Under the pieces are notes generated by a model that saw only the letters and a program-made list of their open reading frames with translations, had not been told where the DNA came from and did no database searches. 64,000 nucleotides of DNA from Trinickia terrae (GTDB taxonomy: Bacteria; Pseudomonadota; Gammaproteobacteria; Burkholderiales; Burkholderiaceae). The stretch spans positions 596,134 through 660,133 of the forward strand of contig NZ_SWJE01000005.1 in assembly GCF_005144415.1 (NCBI RefSeq), given 5' to 3'. Shown here piece after piece: positions 45,140 through 55,167 of the stretch. The stretch's first letter is position 1. Every line of letters begins with the position of its first letter. Position numbers and translations under genes: made by a program.

Positions 45140-46072
45140 TCAGGGCTTTTGCCGTGTGGGCGAATTCACCATCAGGATTCCGGCCAGCACGAGTCCTGCG
45201 GCGAGCAGGAACCGTACGCTGAACGACTCCCCGAGCAGCAGCACGCCGAAGCTCACGCCGAACAGCGGCGTGAGAAACGAGAACACGGAAAGCCGCGACG
45301 CCATGTAGCGCTTGAGCAGCCAGAACCACGTCAGATAGCTGACGAATGCGACGATCACCGCCTGATACGCGAGGCTCGCGACGGCCAGCGGCGTCACACG
45401 GTGGACCTGGCCTTCGCCGAGCAGGAACGCCAGCGCCAGCAAGACCACGGCCGAGACGGCCAGCTGGTAGAAGAGCGTCTTGCTCGCGCTCGAATGCGAC
45501 AGCTTGGTGGCCCGCACGACGACAGTCGTCGCGGCCCAGAGGATGCCGGCCAGCACGCCGAGCGCGTCACCGATCAAGCCCGTCAGCATCGATGAACCCG
45601 GTGTCGGCGTGCGCGCAAAACCGTCGGCGAACGCGAGCGCCATGCCAGCAAATGCAGTGCCGATGCCGATCCATTGCGGGCGGCGCATCCGCTCGCCCGC
45701 CACGAACGCATGGAGCCCGAGCGCGGTGAAGCACGGCGCGGTGTACAGGAACACTGCCATGCGCGACGCGCTTGTCAACGTGAGGCCGATGAAGATGCAG
45801 ATGAATTCGCCCGCGAACAGCACGCCGGCGAGCAGCCCTGCGCCGAGCGTGCCGTCGTCGCGAAAGAGGGGCGTGCGCTGCGAGCGCGCCCAGGCCCACA
45901 CGAGCACGGTCGCGATCGCCGATCTCACGCCGGCCTGAAACATCGGCGCCAGCGCGGCGTTCGTGCTCTTGATGGCGACTTGCTGGAATCCCCAGATCGC
46001 GCACAGCACGATCATCAGCATGACGGCGAAACTGTCGAGCGGACGGCGCGTGGAGAGGGCGGCAGTGTTCAT
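45140..46072 (-). CDS. EamA-family (DMT superfamily) transporter
   Basis: 310 residues with ten predicted hydrophobic helices in two EamA repeats, the usual metabolite exporter topology. Motifs include AIWGFQQVAIKSTNAALAP at the first helix and the second-repeat GILWAATTVVVRATKL near residue 160. Substrate unknown; relatives export amino acids or related metabolites. MNTAALSTRRPL is the chosen start, as the longer frame runs into the divergent gloA region. It ends 13 bp from the convergent rsmA stop. Confidence 0.88.
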   Translation of the reverse strand: MNTAALSTRRPLDSFAVMLMIVLCAIWGFQQVAIKSTNAALAPMFQAGVRSAIATVLVWAWARSQRTPLFRDDGTLGAGLLAGVLFAGEFICIFIGLTLTSASRMAVFLYTAPCFTALGLHAFVAGERMRRPQWIGIGTAFAGMALAFADGFARTPTPGSSMLTGLIGDALGVLAGILWAATTVVVRATKLSHSSASKTLFYQLAVSAVVLLALAFLLGEGQVHRVTPLAVASLAYQAVIVAFVSYLTWFWLLKRYMASRLSVFSFLTPLFGVSFGVLLLGESFSVRFLLAAGLVLAGILMVNSPTRQKP

Positions 46073-46162
46073 CGAATGATTGCGGTAGTGGGGCTGGCGC
46101 GCGGGACCCGTACGATAGCAAACCGATGCTTGTCCTGCCAAAGACCGGTTGGTATCGGGGTT

Positions 46163-46190
46163 GCGCTGCGGGCGTCGCAGCGCCTTTCTT
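46163..46190 (+). terminator. Terminator-like hairpin in the gloA upstream region
   Basis: GCGCTGCG (46163-46170) pairs with CGCAGCGC (46176-46183) and is followed by CTTTCTT. It lies between divergent genes, 40 bases before gloA, where no plus-strand gene needs terminating. It may be a leader structure. Confidence 0.35.
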
Positions 46191-46230
46191 GATACATTCG
46201 CTTTTTTGACGAACCGAATCGGAGTGCAAG

Positions 46231-46617
46231 ATGCGCTTGCTTCACACGATGCTGCGGGTCGGCGACATGGATCGCTCGATCGCTTTTTATACCGGGCTGC
46301 TGGGCATGAAACTGCTGCGCCGCACCGACTATCCGGAAGGCAAATTCACGCTGGCATTCGTCGGCTATACGGAGGAGAGCGAGGGTGCGGTGCTGGAGTT
46401 GACCCACAACTGGGGCACCAGCTCGTACGAAATCGGCACGGCGTACGGCCACATTGCGATCGAAGTCGACGATGCGTACGTGGCCTGCGAAAAGATCAAG
46501 GCACAGGGCGGCACTGTGGTGCGCGAAGCGGGGCCGATGAAGCACGGCACGACGGTGATCGCCTTCGTCACCGATCCCGACGGCTACAAGATCGAGTTCA
46601 TCCAGAAGAAGCACTGA
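46231..46617 (+). CDS. gloA: Lactoylglutathione lyase (glyoxalase I)
   Basis: 128-residue VOC-fold metalloenzyme that converts the methylglyoxal-glutathione adduct to S-lactoylglutathione. Seen: [29 protein letters not shown] at the N-terminus with the first histidine ligand, VLELTHNWG near 54-62, [10 protein letters not shown] near 72, and the last ligand glutamate in GYKIEFIQ near 120. The length is that of proteobacterial, nickel-type GloA. GGAGTGCAAG precedes the ATG. Confidence 0.95.
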   Translation: MRLLHTMLRVGDMDRSIAFYTGLLGMKLLRRTDYPEGKFTLAFVGYTEESEGAVLELTHNWGTSSYEIGTAYGHIAIEVDDAYVACEKIKAQGGTVVREAGPMKHGTTVIAFVTDPDGYKIEFIQKKH

Positions 46618-46638
46618 ACTCGATCGGAGCGGACCGCG

Positions 46639-47505
46639 TCACAGCGCGGGCAGCAGCTCCGGCGGATGATGCTTGAGCGTATGCCGCGCTTCGCGGAACT
46701 CGGGGAAGATCGACTCGACCGTCTGCCAGAAGCGCGGACCGTGGTTCATCTCGCGCAAGTGCGCGAGCTCGTGCGCGACGACATAATCGACGATCGACAG
46801 CGGAAAATGAATCAGGCGCCAGTTGAGGCGGATCTTCCCGTCGCTCGAGCAGCTGCCCCAGCGCGTCGCCGCCGACGATAGCGCGTACGCCCTGAAATTC
46901 ACCCCGAGCTTTTCCGCGTAGATCGCGAGTCGCTCGCCGAACAGGCGCTTCGCCTCGCTTTGCAGCCAGCCCTGCACACGGTCCTTGATCTGCTGCTCCT
47001 CGGCATGCGCGGGCAGCGCGAGCGCGAGCGACGCGAGCTCCGCATCGAACGCGAGCGTACCGTGCGGCGACGCGAGCGTGAGGCGCACGGGCTTGCCCAG
47101 ATACGGAATCTGCGCGCCTTCCTTCCAGTCGATGCGCGGCAGCGCGCGCTGCTCGACGCGCGTCTGCCACTCCGCGAGCTTCGCAAAGATCCAGCGTTCC
47201 TTGTCGGCGATCGCGACCTCGATATCGGCCAGCGTGACCCATCGCGGCGCGGTGATCGACAGGCCGCTGCCGTCGATCGAGAAGCCGATCGTGCGTCGCG
47301 AGGACCGCTTGAGCCGGTATTCGAGCGTGCGTCCGCTGATCGTCAGGCGGCGCAGCCGTGAACCGTCGGGTGCTGGCGGAGCCGATGGCGATGCGGGTTT
47401 CGTGGGCGGGGAGGGCGCGTCGGCGGCCGGCTCCCCGAAGAGCGGCAGGTCGAGTTGCCGGCTGTCGAGCGCCGCGGCGGGTCGCGGCGTGGAGGGCTTG
47501 TGCAT
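46639..47505 (-). CDS. YgjP-like zinc metallopeptidase (M48 family, DUF45)
   Basis: 288 residues. The N-terminal 75 residues are proline- and alanine-rich and probably disordered. The YgjP/DUF45 domain follows, with the zinc motif HELAHLREMNHG near residue 242 (HExxH plus a nearby third histidine). Preceding conserved blocks are SSAATRWGSCSSDGKIRLNWRL near 210. Members are putative cytosolic peptidases of unknown substrate. It lies downstream of plsC and gmhB on the same strand. Confidence 0.88.
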   Translation of the reverse strand: MHKPSTPRPAAALDSRQLDLPLFGEPAADAPSPPTKPASPSAPPAPDGSRLRRLTISGRTLEYRLKRSSRRTIGFSIDGSGLSITAPRWVTLADIEVAIADKERWIFAKLAEWQTRVEQRALPRIDWKEGAQIPYLGKPVRLTLASPHGTLAFDAELASLALALPAHAEEQQIKDRVQGWLQSEAKRLFGERLAIYAEKLGVNFRAYALSSAATRWGSCSSDGKIRLNWRLIHFPLSIVDYVVAHELAHLREMNHGPRFWQTVESIFPEFREARHTLKHHPPELLPAL

Positions 47506-47550
47506 CGATTTTGCTTCGCGCTAAAGCACGCCGCGAACGGCGCGGGCGCG

Positions 47551-48309
47551 TCAGATTCGGGCGGTGGCGGCCGCCTGGGCCGAGTCACGGTAGGCGGCTG
47601 GATCGATGCGCCGCATTTCCGTTTCGATCCACGTTTCGACGCGCGTGTTGACTTCGTCGGGCGTGAGCCCCGTTGTCTCGATCGGCTTGCCGATCGACAC
47701 CGTGACTATACCCGGATATTTGATGAACGAGTTGCGCGGCCATACGTGTCCGGCATTGTGCGCGATCGGCACGACAGGCGCGCCCGTCTCGATTGCAAAA
47801 CGCGGGCCACCCGTCTTGTACTTGCCTTGCTTGCCGACCGGAATGCGCGTGCCTTCGGGAAACATGATGACCCACGCGCCTTCGTCCATGCGCAGCCGTC
47901 CCTGCTTGATCATCGATGCGAAGGCGTACTTGCCTTCCTTGCGGTTGATGTGGACCATCTTCAGCATGCCGAGCGCCCAGCCGAAGAACGGCACGTACAG
48001 CAGCTCGCGCTTGAAGACGTAGCAGAGCGGCCGCGGCATCAGAGCCGGAAACGCGAGCGTCTCCCATGCCGACTGATGCTTCGACAGGATCACGGCGGGA
48101 CCATCAGGCAGGTTCTCGAGCCCTTCGACGCGATAGCGGATGCCGTTCAAGTGCCGGGTCACCGCGAGCGTGGTGCGGCACCAGCCCACCGCCATCCAGT
48201 AGCGGCGATCGGCGCGCAGGAACGGGAACGCGATGAAGCACGCGGTCGCGTAGGGAACGGTGTAGACGATGAAATAGATGAAGAGCAGCAGTGAGCGGAG
48301 AAAGCGCAT
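47551..48309 (-). CDS. plsC: 1-acyl-sn-glycerol-3-phosphate acyltransferase family protein
   Basis: 252-residue membrane acyltransferase of phospholipid synthesis. N-terminal helix at about 5-25. Motif I reads SKHQSAWE, with glutamate in place of the usual HxxxxD aspartate, a variant common in this subgroup. The FPEGTR substrate motif is near residue 151 and the PVVPIAHNAG segment near 178. It follows gmhB by 39 bp, in the conserved gmhB-plsC order. Confidence 0.92.
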   Translation of the reverse strand: MRFLRSLLLFIYFIVYTVPYATACFIAFPFLRADRRYWMAVGWCRTTLAVTRHLNGIRYRVEGLENLPDGPAVILSKHQSAWETLAFPALMPRPLCYVFKRELLYVPFFGWALGMLKMVHINRKEGKYAFASMIKQGRLRMDEGAWVIMFPEGTRIPVGKQGKYKTGGPRFAIETGAPVVPIAHNAGHVWPRNSFIKYPGIVTVSIGKPIETTGLTPDEVNTRVETWIETEMRRIDPAAYRDSAQAAATARI

Positions 48310-48348
48310 CGGTATGGCGAATCGGGGATGATGACGCGCTTGGCCGCG

Positions 48349-48912
48349 TCAGTCGTGTTCTTCGGAGAGGAAATCGAGTGCGAAGGCCTTCAGGTCGTTG
48401 TGGACCTTCGTGCCCTCCGGCAGGCCGCCCGCGGCGAGCGTTTCCTTGCCCTTGCCGGTCAGCACCAGATGCGTCGGGAAGCCGAGCGCCGCGCCTGCCT
48501 GCAGGTCGCGCAGCGAATCGCCGACCACGGGCGTCGTGGCCGGCTCGATGTCGAAGCGCTCGGCGATCATCTTCAGCATGCCGGGCTTGGGCTTGCGGCA
48601 CTCGCACTGGTCGTCGGCGGTGTGGGGGCAGAAGAACACCGCGTCGATGCGCCCGCCCGCCGACGCGACGGCCTTCTGCATCTTCACGTGCATCGCATTG
48701 AGCGCAGCCATGTCGAACAGGCCGCGCCCGATGCCCGACTGGTTCGTCGCGACCGCGACGCGGTAGCCGTGCTGGTTCAGGCGCGCGATCGCCTCCAGGC
48801 TGCCGGGAATCGCGACCCATTCGTCCGGCGATTTGATGAACGCGTCCGAATCGACGTTGATCACACCGTCGCGATCGAGAATCACCAGCTTCTTGGTTGA
48901 GCTCATGGGCAT
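48349..48912 (-). CDS. gmhB: D-glycero-beta-D-manno-heptose 1,7-bisphosphate 7-phosphatase
   Basis: 187-residue HAD phosphatase that makes heptose 1-phosphate for the LPS inner core. The nucleophile motif LDRDGVINVD begins near residue 12. The zinc loop is CPHTADDQCEC near residues 101-111, typical of GmhB, and the last HAD motif VGDSLRDLQAG is near 137. Two starts (48912, 48906) are possible; the first has GAGG at eight bases. It begins 10 bp after glyS. Confidence 0.93.
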   Translation of the reverse strand: MPMSSTKKLVILDRDGVINVDSDAFIKSPDEWVAIPGSLEAIARLNQHGYRVAVATNQSGIGRGLFDMAALNAMHVKMQKAVASAGGRIDAVFFCPHTADDQCECRKPKPGMLKMIAERFDIEPATTPVVGDSLRDLQAGAALGFPTHLVLTGKGKETLAAGGLPEGTKVHNDLKAFALDFLSEEHD

Positions 48913-48922
48913 CGCTTGCGCC

Positions 48923-51097
48923 TCAGGCCGCGAGTTTGGAGATGTCGGCGACGCAGTTCATCTGCGAATGCAGCGCGCCGAGCAAGGCCAGACGGTTCGC
49001 GCGCAACGCCGGGTCTTCCGCGTTGACCATCACGTCGTTGAAGAACGTGTCGACGGGATCGCGCAGGGCGGCGAGCGCCGACAATGCGCGCGTATAGTCG
49101 CGCCGCGCGAGTTGCGATTGGACGTCCGGTCCGACCTTGTTGAGTTGGACGTTCAAAGCTTTTTCCGCTTCCTCGACCAAAAGCGCCAGTTGAATCTGGC
49201 GGCTCATGTTGCTTGGAGCCTTCAACGTGTTGCCAACGGTGTTGCCCGTTTCCGCTTCCGACTTCTTCAGGATATTCGAAATCCGCTTGTTCGCCGCGGC
49301 GAGCGCGCTCGCTTCGGGCAGCGACGCGAATTCGCGCACCGCATCGAGGCGTGCGACGACGTCGTCGAGGCGCGTCGGATTCAGGCTCAGCACCGCGTCG
49401 ATTTCGCTCGCCGCGTAGCCGCGCTCGCGCAAGAGGCCGCGCAGGCGGTCCATGAAGAACGCGTAGAGGGCGTCGACCGGATCGCTGACTTGCGACTCGC
49501 CCGCGAAGCGCGCGTAGGCGACGCGCAGCAGCGCAACGATGTCGATCGGCAATTGCTTCTCGACGAGGATGCGCAGCACGCCGAGCGCATGGCGGCGCAG
49601 CGCGAACGGGTCTTTCTCGCCGGTCGGCTGCAGGCCGATGCCCCAGATGCCGACGAGCGTTTCGAGCTTGTCGGCGAGCGCGGCGACGGTGCCGGTCGGC
49701 GTCGACGGCAAGGCGTCGCCCGAGAAGCGCGGCTGGTAGTGCTCGGCGCAGGCGAGCGCGACTTCCTCGTGTTCGCCGTCGTGGCGCGCGTAGTAGGTGC
49801 CCATCGTGCCTTGCAGCTCGGGGAACTCGCCGACCATGTCGGTCAGCAAGTCGGCCTTTGCTATGTGCGCCGCGCGCGCAGCCAGCTCGGGATCGGCATA
49901 AAACGATGGCGACAGTATCGGGGTGAGCCAAGACGACGCGATCTCGCGCGCCAGCGCTTCGACGCGCTCGACGCGCTGCAGCGCCGAGCCGAGCTTGTTG
50001 TGATAGACGACGTTCGCGAGCAGCGGCACGCGCGCCGCGAGCGTCTTCTTCTTGTCCTGCTCGAAGAAGAACTTCGCATCGGCGAGACGCGGACGCACGA
50101 CGCGCTCGTTGCCTTCGACGATGTCGCCGGGCGTGGCGGTCTCGATGTTCGAGACGATCAGGAAGCGCGAGCGCAGCTTGCCGGACTTGTCGGTGAGCGC
50201 GAAATACTTCTGGTTGGTCTGCATCGTGAGGATCAGGCATTCCTGCGGCACTTGCAGGAACTCGTCCTCGAAACGGCACGCGTAGACGACCGGCCATTCG
50301 ACGAGCGACGTCACTTCGTCGAGCAGCGCGTCGGGCATCACGACCTCTTCGCCGTCGGCTTGCGCGAGCAACTGCTCGCGGATCGTCTGCTTGCGCTCGG
50401 CGAAGCTGGCGATCACGCGGCCCTTGGTGCGCAGCGTCGCGGCGTACTGGTCGGCGTGCAGCATCGCGACGAGGCCTTCCGACAGGAAGCGGTGGCCGAG
50501 CGTCGTATCGCCGGCGTCGATGCCGAAGGCGGTGACGGGCACGACCTTCTCGCCGTGCAGCACGGTCAGGCGCTGCACCGGACGCACGAACTGCACGTTG
50601 GCGCCGTCCGGGCGCTGGTAGGTCATGACCTTCGGGATCGGCAGCTTGTTGATCGAGGTGGCTTCGTCGAGCGCGGCCTGCAAGCCGTCGGCGAGCGTTG
50701 CGCCGGGTGCCGCGTAGCGCAGGAAGAAGGCATCGGCCTTGCCGTCGGACGCGCGTTCGAGATCGCTCACCGCGACATCGGGGAAACCGAGCGCTGCGAG
50801 CTTCTTCGCGAGCGGCGCGGTGGGCTGGCCGTTGGCGTCGAGCGCGACCGAGACGGGCAGCACCTTCTCCCGCACTTGCTTCTCGGGCGCGACGTCGCGC
50901 ACGTTCTTGACGACGACGCCAAGACGGCGCGGCGTCGCGAAGTGTTCATACGACGGCTCTCCGTCGATCAGGTCGCGCGCGGCGAGCCGTTCGACGAAGC
51001 TCGTGGCAAAGGCTTCGCCAAGGCGCGCGAGGGCCTTCGGCGGCAACTCCTCGGTCAGCAGTTCGACGAGCAGGGTGGCTTGATGGGCTTGAGTCAT
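48923..51097 (-). CDS. glyS: Glycyl-tRNA synthetase beta subunit
   Basis: 724-residue beta chain of the alpha2-beta2 glycyl-tRNA synthetase. It begins with [15 protein letters not shown] (near residue 10), the family signature, and continues through the DFATPRRL-type region ([10 protein letters not shown] near 54). A metal-dependent HD-like segment ([20 protein letters not shown]) lies near 445, with a DALR-type anticodon region at the C-terminus. It follows glyQ by 15 bp and must act with it. Confidence 0.96.
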   Translation of the reverse strand: MTQAHQATLLVELLTEELPPKALARLGEAFATSFVERLAARDLIDGEPSYEHFATPRRLGVVVKNVRDVAPEKQVREKVLPVSVALDANGQPTAPLAKKLAALGFPDVAVSDLERASDGKADAFFLRYAAPGATLADGLQAALDEATSINKLPIPKVMTYQRPDGANVQFVRPVQRLTVLHGEKVVPVTAFGIDAGDTTLGHRFLSEGLVAMLHADQYAATLRTKGRVIASFAERKQTIREQLLAQADGEEVVMPDALLDEVTSLVEWPVVYACRFEDEFLQVPQECLILTMQTNQKYFALTDKSGKLRSRFLIVSNIETATPGDIVEGNERVVRPRLADAKFFFEQDKKKTLAARVPLLANVVYHNKLGSALQRVERVEALAREIASSWLTPILSPSFYADPELAARAAHIAKADLLTDMVGEFPELQGTMGTYYARHDGEHEEVALACAEHYQPRFSGDALPSTPTGTVAALADKLETLVGIWGIGLQPTGEKDPFALRRHALGVLRILVEKQLPIDIVALLRVAYARFAGESQVSDPVDALYAFFMDRLRGLLRERGYAASEIDAVLSLNPTRLDDVVARLDAVREFASLPEASALAAANKRISNILKKSEAETGNTVGNTLKAPSNMSRQIQLALLVEEAEKALNVQLNKVGPDVQSQLARRDYTRALSALAALRDPVDTFFNDVMVNAEDPALRANRLALLGALHSQMNCVADISKLAA

Positions 51098-51112
51098 TTT
51101 TGGGTAGTTTCG

Positions 51113-52120
51113 TCAATCCTGGTCGATCTTGCGCTCGACTTTGAGCGGCGGCGCCCACGCGGGCATCGCGGCGTCCTGTGCGTCGGTGGTGAGGCCCGGT
51201 ACGCCGTGCACGGGGTTGCCGAGCATCGGGAAGCCGAGCTTTTCGCGCGAATCGTAGTAGGCCTGCGCGACGAGGCGCGACAGCGCGCGAATGCGGCCGA
51301 TGTAGGCCGCGCGCTCGGTGACCGAGATCGCGCCTCGCGCGTCGAGCAGGTTGAACGTGTGGGCGGCTTTCAGCACGAGCTCATAGGCGGGCAGCGCGAG
51401 CGACGATTCGATCATCCGCTTCGCTTCCGATTCGTAGCTCGCGAACTGCGAGAACAGCAGCTCGACGTTCGCGTATTCGAAGTTGTAGGTCGACTGCTCG
51501 ACTTCGTTCTGGTGATAGACGTCGCCGTAGGTGAGGCGGCGCAGCTCGTTGCCGTTCGGGCCGGCTTCTTCCCATTCGGTCCAGACGAGGTCGTAGACGT
51601 TCTCGACTTTCTGCAGATACATCGCGAGGCGCTCGAGACCGTAGGTGATCTCGCCGAGCACCGGCTTGCAATCGAGGCCGCCGACTTGCTGGAAGTAGGT
51701 GAACTGCGTCACTTCCATGCCGTTCAGCCAGACTTCCCAGCCGAGGCCCCAGGCGCCGAGCGTCGGGTTCTCCCAGTCGTCCTCGACGAAGCGCACGTCG
51801 TTCTGCTTCAGGTCGAAGCCGAGCGCTTCGAGCGAGCCGAGATAGAGGTCGAGGATGTTTTCGGGCGCGGGCTTCAGCACCACCTGGTACTGGTAGTAGT
51901 GCTGCAGGCGGTTCGGGTTGTCGCCGTAGCGGCCGTCCTTGGGGCGGCGCGACGGCTGCACGTAGGCGGCGCGCCATGGCTCGGGGCCGACCGCGCGCAG
52001 GAACGTATGCACGTGCGATGTGCCGGCGCCGACTTCCATGTCGATCGGCTGGAGCAGCGCGCAACCCTGTTGGTCCCAATAGGATTGCAGCGTCAGGATG
52101 ATTTGCTGAAACGTGAGCAT
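51113..52120 (-). CDS. glyQ: Glycyl-tRNA synthetase alpha subunit
   Basis: 335-residue catalytic alpha chain (class II). Seen: [19 protein letters not shown] at the N-terminus, the [14 protein letters not shown] region near 31, [26 protein letters not shown] near 56, and [19 protein letters not shown] near 128. Paired with glyS immediately downstream. The C-terminal 25 residues are longer than the E. coli form. A gap of 173 bp separates it from lnt, so the promoter may lie there. Confidence 0.97.
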   Translation of the reverse strand: MLTFQQIILTLQSYWDQQGCALLQPIDMEVGAGTSHVHTFLRAVGPEPWRAAYVQPSRRPKDGRYGDNPNRLQHYYQYQVVLKPAPENILDLYLGSLEALGFDLKQNDVRFVEDDWENPTLGAWGLGWEVWLNGMEVTQFTYFQQVGGLDCKPVLGEITYGLERLAMYLQKVENVYDLVWTEWEEAGPNGNELRRLTYGDVYHQNEVEQSTYNFEYANVELLFSQFASYESEAKRMIESSLALPAYELVLKAAHTFNLLDARGAISVTERAAYIGRIRALSRLVAQAYYDSREKLGFPMLGNPVHGVPGLTTDAQDAAMPAWAPPLKVERKIDQD

Positions 52121-52293
52121 GTAGTGCCTTCAGGCAGGAGACGGCGTGAGGAGCGGCCGCCGGGCCGAGCGTGGAGCGCAAGGCTCGGCGGACTCGCGCG
52201 ATTGGGCGCGGCTCGGTGCTAAAACGTCGAATTTTACCGGATTGATGCCCGCTTGCCGATTTTTGCGGGTGCTTGGCGGGTGCAATGCCGGGC

Positions 52294-54024
52294 TCAGGTG
52301 CGCGTGCCGCCGTTCTTGTCGCCGTTTTGGCGCTTTCTGAGTTTTCCGTTCGTCCGCGCCGGCGAGAACGCAAACCCGAACGCAAGCAGGATCAGCGACA
52401 CCGCCAGCACCGTATTGTTGCCGCTCGTCACATACGGTGTGTTGCCCGCCGTGCCCTGAACCGTCACGTCGAGCGAGCCCGTCGTGAATACCGGCAGACG
52501 GCCGATCACCTTGCCGTGCGCGTCGATGGCGGCAGTCGCGCCGGTGTTGGTTGCGCGCAGCATCGGGCGGCCGGTTTCGAGCGAGCGCATCCGCGCGATC
52601 TGCAGATGCTGGTCGAGCGCGATCGTGTTGCCGAACCACGCGAGATTCGTCGAGTTGACGAGCACGCCCGCCGGCACGGCGTTCTCGCGCAGCGAGCGGG
52701 CGATCTCCTCGCCGAAGATGTCCTCGTAGCAGATGTCGGCGTCGACGGGCTGGTTGTGGACCATGAACGGTTTTTGCACCGGCGCGCCGCGCGCGAAATC
52801 GCCGAGCGGGATCTTCATCAGGTCGACGAACCAGCGGAAGCCCCAGGGCACGAACTCCCCGAAGGGCACGAGATGGTGCTTGTCGTAGCGGTACAGCTCG
52901 CGCGAGTTGGGCGTGACGCCGTAGAGGCTGTTCGTGTAGTCGACGAGCCGGCCCTCGGGCGTGACCGTGCCGCCGATCGCGCCGAACAGGAGCGACGTGC
53001 CGGTGGAATCGGAGAACTGGCGCACCGCGCGGGCGAAGTCTTCCGGCACCTGCTGCACGAGCACCGGGATCGCCGTCTCGGGAGTGATGGTCAGGTCGGC
53101 GGGCTTCTCGGTGATCATGCGCTGGTACATCGTGATCGCGGCCGAGATGCCCACCGGATCGAACTTCATCTCCTGCTTCACGTTGCCTTGCAGAAGGCGC
53201 ACTTTCAGCGGCGCGTTGGCGGGCAGCGTCCAGGTGACGAGCGGGAGCAGCAGGCCGCTCGCGACGACTGCCGCCGCCACGGCGGCAGGCAGGATCGCGC
53301 GCGCCGGATGGCGCCATCCGGGCGCTGCCGCCGACCCGGAAGCCTCCGGCGCGCGGCGCAGTTGCGCGATCGCCAGCACGGCCTGCACGATCAGCGCCGC
53401 GACGAGCGCGAGCACCCAGCCGACCCCGTACACGCCCGCCACGGGAGCGAAGCCCGCGAGCGGCCCGTCGACTTGCGCATAGCCGCTCGCGAGCCATGGA
53501 AAGCCGGTGAACACCGTGCCGCGCAGCCATTCGCCGAGCGCCCAGGCGCTCGCGAAGGCGAACGCGCCGTGCCAGGTCGGCGAGAACGGCAGGTCGGGCG
53601 CGTTGGCGGTTTTCGCGTGCCCCGCGCAGAACGACCAGAGCCCGGCGGCGAGAGCCGGATAGAGCGCGAGATAGAGCGAGAACAGCACGAGCGCCGCACT
53701 CGCGAGCGGCGCGGCCATGCCGCCGTAATCGTGCATGCTGACGTAGAGCCACCAGACGCCGGTCACGAAGTTGCCGAAGCCGAATGCGCCGCCCGTCAGC
53801 GCGGCGCTCTTCCAGCCCGTGGTGCGTGTGAGCCACGCGTAGAGGAACACGAAGATGGCGATTTCGAGCCAGCCGCCGCGCGGCGTCGGCGCGAACGAAA
53901 GCGTGTTGACGGCGCCCGCCGCGAGCGCGGCGAGGTAATGCCACCGCGGCAGCGCGCGGCCGCCCGAGTCTGCGGCGGCGGGCGTCACGCCGGGGCGCAG
54001 ACGGGAAGTAATCGGTTCGGCCAT
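52294..54024 (-). CDS. lnt: Apolipoprotein N-acyltransferase
   Basis: 576-residue inner-membrane enzyme that adds the third acyl chain to lipoproteins. About eight hydrophobic helices cover residues 25-220 and one helix lies at the C-terminus (about 540-558). The periplasmic nitrilase-type domain lies between, with catalytic glutamate in ITPETAIPV near 278, the lysine region YDKHHLVPFGEF near 345, and nucleophile cysteine in ADICYEDIFGEE near 400. It follows corC by 28 bp; corC-lnt pairing is conserved. Confidence 0.95.
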   Translation of the reverse strand: MAEPITSRLRPGVTPAAADSGGRALPRWHYLAALAAGAVNTLSFAPTPRGGWLEIAIFVFLYAWLTRTTGWKSAALTGGAFGFGNFVTGVWWLYVSMHDYGGMAAPLASAALVLFSLYLALYPALAAGLWSFCAGHAKTANAPDLPFSPTWHGAFAFASAWALGEWLRGTVFTGFPWLASGYAQVDGPLAGFAPVAGVYGVGWVLALVAALIVQAVLAIAQLRRAPEASGSAAAPGWRHPARAILPAAVAAAVVASGLLLPLVTWTLPANAPLKVRLLQGNVKQEMKFDPVGISAAITMYQRMITEKPADLTITPETAIPVLVQQVPEDFARAVRQFSDSTGTSLLFGAIGGTVTPEGRLVDYTNSLYGVTPNSRELYRYDKHHLVPFGEFVPWGFRWFVDLMKIPLGDFARGAPVQKPFMVHNQPVDADICYEDIFGEEIARSLRENAVPAGVLVNSTNLAWFGNTIALDQHLQIARMRSLETGRPMLRATNTGATAAIDAHGKVIGRLPVFTTGSLDVTVQGTAGNTPYVTSGNNTVLAVSLILLAFGFAFSPARTNGKLRKRQNGDKNGGTRT

Positions 54025-54052
54025 GGGTTCGCGGATGTGCCCGGTCGGGCGC

Positions 54053-54946
54053 TTACGTCTCCACGTGCTGCGCTTCGCGCTCGCGCTGGCCGGCGAGCGG
54101 ATCGCGCCGCACGAGCAGCATGTGGACCTGGCGCGCGTCGCCGCGCAGGATCTCGAAGATCAGGTCGTCGATGCGGACTTTCTCGCCCCGGTGCGGCACG
54201 CGCCCGAAATGATGCGTGACGAGCCCGCCGATCGTATCGACCTCTTCGTCCGAATAGTGCGTGCCGAATGTGTCGTTGAATTGTTCGATCTCGGTGAGCG
54301 CGCGAACGCGGTAGCGGCCGTCGGGCGAGGCGATGATGTTGCCGCTTTCCTCGTCGAAATCGTATTCGTCCTCGATGTCGCCGACGATTTGCTCGAGCAC
54401 GTCCTCGATCGTGATGAGGCCCGCGACGCCGCCGTATTCGTCGACGACGATCGCGATGTGGTTGCGGTTCACGCGGAAGTCGTGCAGCAGCACGTTCAGG
54501 CGCTTCGACTCGGGGATGAACACCGCGGGGCGCAGCATGCCGCGCACGTCGAATTCCTCTTCGGCGTAGTAGCGCAGCAGGTCTTTCGCGAGCAGCACGC
54601 CGATCACGTTGTCGCGGTTGCCTTCGTAGACCGGATAGCGCGAGTGCGCCTTTTCCAGCACGAAGGGAATGAATTCGTCGGGACTTTGCTCGATGTTGAT
54701 CGCGTCCATCTGGGCGCGCGGGACCATGATGTCGCGCGCGCAGAGCTCGGAGACCTGGAACACGCCTTCGATCATCGACAGCGAATCGGCGTCGATCAGG
54801 TTGCGTTCGTGCGCGTCTTGAAGGATTTCGAGCAGCTCGGCCCGCGAATCGGGCTCGGGCGATATGAAGTCGGTCAGGCGCTCTAGCAGGGAGCGCTTTT
54901 CTTGCGGTTTGCCAGTGTGTCGTCGACTGGGATAGGAGTCGTTCAT
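54053..54946 (-). CDS. corC: HlyC/CorC family protein with CBS pair
   Basis: 297 residues without transmembrane helices. A tandem CBS domain (about 70-195) contains RDIMVPRAQMDAI and FVVDEYGGVAGLITIEDVLEQIVG-type sequence, and a C-terminal CorC_HlyC domain (about 210-290) follows. The soluble CorC class is linked to magnesium/cobalt handling and binds adenine nucleotides through the CBS pair. It precedes lnt in a conserved order. Start MNDSYPSRRH is the normal N-terminus. Confidence 0.92.
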   Translation of the reverse strand: MNDSYPSRRHTGKPQEKRSLLERLTDFISPEPDSRAELLEILQDAHERNLIDADSLSMIEGVFQVSELCARDIMVPRAQMDAINIEQSPDEFIPFVLEKAHSRYPVYEGNRDNVIGVLLAKDLLRYYAEEEFDVRGMLRPAVFIPESKRLNVLLHDFRVNRNHIAIVVDEYGGVAGLITIEDVLEQIVGDIEDEYDFDEESGNIIASPDGRYRVRALTEIEQFNDTFGTHYSDEEVDTIGGLVTHHFGRVPHRGEKVRIDDLIFEILRGDARQVHMLLVRRDPLAGQREREAQHVET

Positions 54947-55167
54947 GGTGATGCGCGCGGCGGCGCCGGGCGCGTTGTTGCAGAGCGGTTAAGGATACAC
55001 CAGGCGTGTTGCGCGTCCGTGTCGGCGGGGCCGCATGAGGCGATGGGCTGTTACAGGCCGGCGGGCCGCGGCAGCTGCCATTTGCAAACGGTTCCTGATA
55101 AAGTCCGGCGGCGGGGCGGCAGCACGCCGCTTTGCTCTCCATCCTAACTTATCTGCGCGAAGAAAGT

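Noticed and set aside
48833-52222. An 1129-codon plus-strand frame opposite gmhB, glyS and glyQ
   Set aside because: Spans three real minus-strand genes and reads as low-complexity Arg/Glu/Val sequence without domains.
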